Assembly (NCBI GenBank): GCA_016794525.1
Contig: JAEUJY010000141.1
Span: forward strand, 62,001 to 126,000
Direction: 5' to 3'
Length of the DNA stretch: 64,000 nucleotides
Source: Myxococcales bacterium
GTDB lineage: Bacteria > Myxococcota_A > Polyangia > Haliangiales > Haliangiaceae
Shown here: piece after piece, positions 61,215-64,000 of the stretch
Layout of the letters: every line of letters starts with the position of its first letter
Position numbering within the stretch: the stretch's first letter is position 1
Position numbers and translations under genes: made by a program
Notes under the pieces: generated by a model
Database searches by the model: none
The model's input: the letters and a program-made list of their open reading frames with translations, nothing else
What the model was told of the DNA's origin: nothing

Positions 61215-61648
61215 TACCGGGCCGGCGGCGCGAGCACGCCCAGCCGCGTGACGCGCAGGTCGCGCGCGGCCAGCGGGCCGATCGCCCACACGACGTAGCC
61301 GGGGCCGGCGAGCCGGGGCCGGGCCAGCGGCCCGCGCAGCCGCCACGCGAAGGTCGCGCCCACCAGCCACAACGCGTCGCCGCGGCGCTCGACGACGCCG
61401 ACCCACGGCCGCCCGGCCCCGGCGACGTCGACGATGTCGAGCGCGCCGTCGTGCCAGCCGACGTGGTGGCCGCGCAGCCGGTCGAGCATCGCGCGCGCCG
61501 CCGCGGGGTCGGCCACCGGCCAGCGCCCGTCGGCGACCGGCGGCTCGGCGCGCGCGACCGCCGCGGTCAGCGCCAGCGCGGCCAGCGCCGCGGCGGCCTG
61601 GACCGCCCCGCCCGGGCGTCGTCTCGCTCGCGCCCGGCTAGCGCGCAT
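61214..61648 (-). CDS. Small exported hypothetical protein (144 aa)
   Basis: A 144-residue protein with a signal peptide (basic start RARARRRPGG, hydrophobic 16-33, cleavage near ARAE) and a mature beta-rich part with several Trp (GWHDGALDIVDVAGAGRPWVGVVERR, YVVWAIGPL). No family recognised. Its start overlaps the PilZ gene before it by eleven bases, and its stop touches the arm of the repeat element. It may act with the PilZ protein, though it is exported and the PilZ protein is not. Confidence 0.6.
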   Translation of the reverse strand: MRASRARARRRPGGAVQAAAALAALALTAAVARAEPPVADGRWPVADPAAARAMLDRLRGHHVGWHDGALDIVDVAGAGRPWVGVVERRGDALWLVGATFAWRLRGPLARPRLAGPGYVVWAIGPLAARDLRVTRLGVLAPPAR

Positions 61649-61973
61649 CGCCGCCGGCGTGGGTCGCCAGGAGCGCGTTGAGCTCGAGCAGCACGTCGAT
61701 GTCGACGTCGAGGAACTGCACGCCGACGCCGTCGGGCGAGGCCCAGCGCACCGCGGCGGCGAGCACCAGCGGCTCGCTGCGCCCCGGCGCCGCGACCACC
61801 AGCTCGAGCGCCGCGCCGACCGGCGCCGCGACCCGCAACAGGAACGCGCCGCCGACGCCGATGTCGCGGGTGTCGGTCTCCTGCCACGCGCCCCCCATCA
61901 CCCGCCAGCGCACGTGGAGCTGCCGCCCCGGCCGCGCCGCGCCGCGATGATGGAGCCGTCGTTCGGAGCCCAC
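61638..61973 (-). CDS. PilZ domain protein (111 aa)
   Basis: A second single-domain PilZ-like protein. The N-terminal arginines (SERRLHHRGAARPGRQLHV) can make the RxxxR c-di-GMP contact, and the core has TRDIGVGGAFLL (the (D/N)xSxxG position, with Ser replaced by Gly) and GVGVQFLDVD. The C-terminus has the usual helix (VLLELNALLATHAG). GTG 61973 has TATCCT nine bases upstream, and GGGGG in the spacer could aid ribosome binding. It is divergent from the Mpl-GNAT gene. Confidence 0.75.
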   Translation of the reverse strand: MGSERRLHHRGAARPGRQLHVRWRVMGGAWQETDTRDIGVGGAFLLRVAAPVGAALELVVAAPGRSEPLVLAAAVRWASPDGVGVQFLDVDIDVLLELNALLATHAGGDAR

Positions 61974-61982
61974 GCCGCCCCC

Positions 61983-61988
61983 AGGATA
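61983..61988 (-). promoter_or_regulatory. Putative leaderless -10 box (PilZ operon)
   Basis: TATCCT on the minus strand, nine bases before GTG 61973. Confidence 0.35.
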
Positions 61989-62048
61989 TCGCGACCGACG
62001 GGGGCGGCAAAACCGCCTTGTCGCCTTTACCGACCGGGGGCGACCGTA

Positions 62049-62054
62049 TACGTT
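62049..62054 (+). promoter_or_regulatory. Putative leaderless -10 box (Mpl-GNAT)
   Basis: TACGTT (within GTATACGTT), nine bases before GTG 62064; no ribosome site. Confidence 0.35.
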
Positions 62055-62063
62055 CCGCCCGCC

Positions 62064-63908
<1,845 letters not shown>

Positions 63909-63933
63909 GGGGAGCGGGATCGGGATCGGAGAC

Positions 63934-64000
63934 GGGCACGGGCACGGGCACGGGCACGGGCACGGGATCGGGGACCGAGACGGGCACGGGCACGGGGGCG
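63934..64000 (+). repeat. GGGCAC hexanucleotide tandem repeat, locus 2
   Basis: Five perfect GGGCAC units (63934-63963), an imperfect stretch and two or more further units that continue to the end of the window, preceded by GGGATC units. The bases from 63909 to 64000 hold no gene. The same hexamer forms an array at 41.2 kb. Confidence 0.8.

Overview
The window is very GC-rich chromosomal DNA from a Gram-negative bacterium, most likely a myxobacterium (phylum Myxococcota, possibly the Kofleriaceae/Haliangium side). The reasons are family-level: three Ser/Thr protein kinases, one with the HRDVSPPN catalytic loop common in myxobacteria; a MYXO-CTERM-like C-terminal sorting tail on a metzincin protease; a lipoprotein with myxobacterial Cys-rich repeats; many lipoproteins and beta-barrel proteins; and a zinc-ribbon/GYF protein resembling the cytoplasmic part of the gliding protein GltJ. 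No rRNA, tRNA, CRISPR array, prophage or intact insertion sequence was seen. Taxonomy is inferred, not tested.

Layout. 0-8.9 kb: a DUF222/HNH endonuclease, a LysE-type exporter translationally coupled to a PEGA-type protein kinase, a DUF2505 protein, a fatty acid desaturase, and a response regulator plus hybrid histidine kinase pair. 8.9-15.4 kb: an MCE (MlaD-like) envelope protein, rarD-ettA, a Tat-exported DUF362 protein and the Mn exporter mntP. 15.4-24.3 kb: a giant kinase-ATPase-TPR regulator, a lipoprotein SppA protease, a zinc-ribbon/GYF/TPR membrane protein and a PilZ protein. 24.3-31.8 kb: a VWA lipoprotein, lysine 2,3-aminomutase, small membrane and haem lipoproteins, and apbE with a small membrane partner. 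31.8-41.2 kb: an envelope/exopolysaccharide block (GT4 glycosyltransferase, lipoproteins, an OmpA/TSP3 protein, a barrel protein, a CpsD-like ATPase and two Wzz-like proteins). 41.2-49.4 kb: PHP phosphoesterase, metG, an EVE protein, a membrane protein and a metzincin. 49.4-57.2 kb: a Cys-rich-repeat lipoprotein, a DUF1003 protein, and an operon joining a DUF1338 (2-oxoadipate dioxygenase-like) enzyme to a histidine kinase, an NtrC-type activator and a lone receiver. 57.3-64 kb: a second giant kinase-ATPase-TPR protein, another PilZ protein, and an Mpl peptidoglycan-recycling ligase fused in frame to a GNAT acetyltransferase resembling ArsN2.

Three patterns go beyond the gene list. (1) At least 17 starts have a TANNNT hexamer only 5-10 bases upstream, mostly without a Shine-Dalgarno sequence, which suggests that leaderless transcription is common here. 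(2) A repeat of about 170-180 bp (10.5 kb and 61.0 kb) has a conserved core closed by long inverted arms whose sequences differ completely between copies but stay complementary within each copy. (3) A second intergenic family, a variable hairpin followed by CCCCCACCCGAAACGCGAGA or a variant, occurs at about six places, mostly directly after stop codons. The Mpl-GNAT fusion and the two repeat families are the best candidates for something undescribed.
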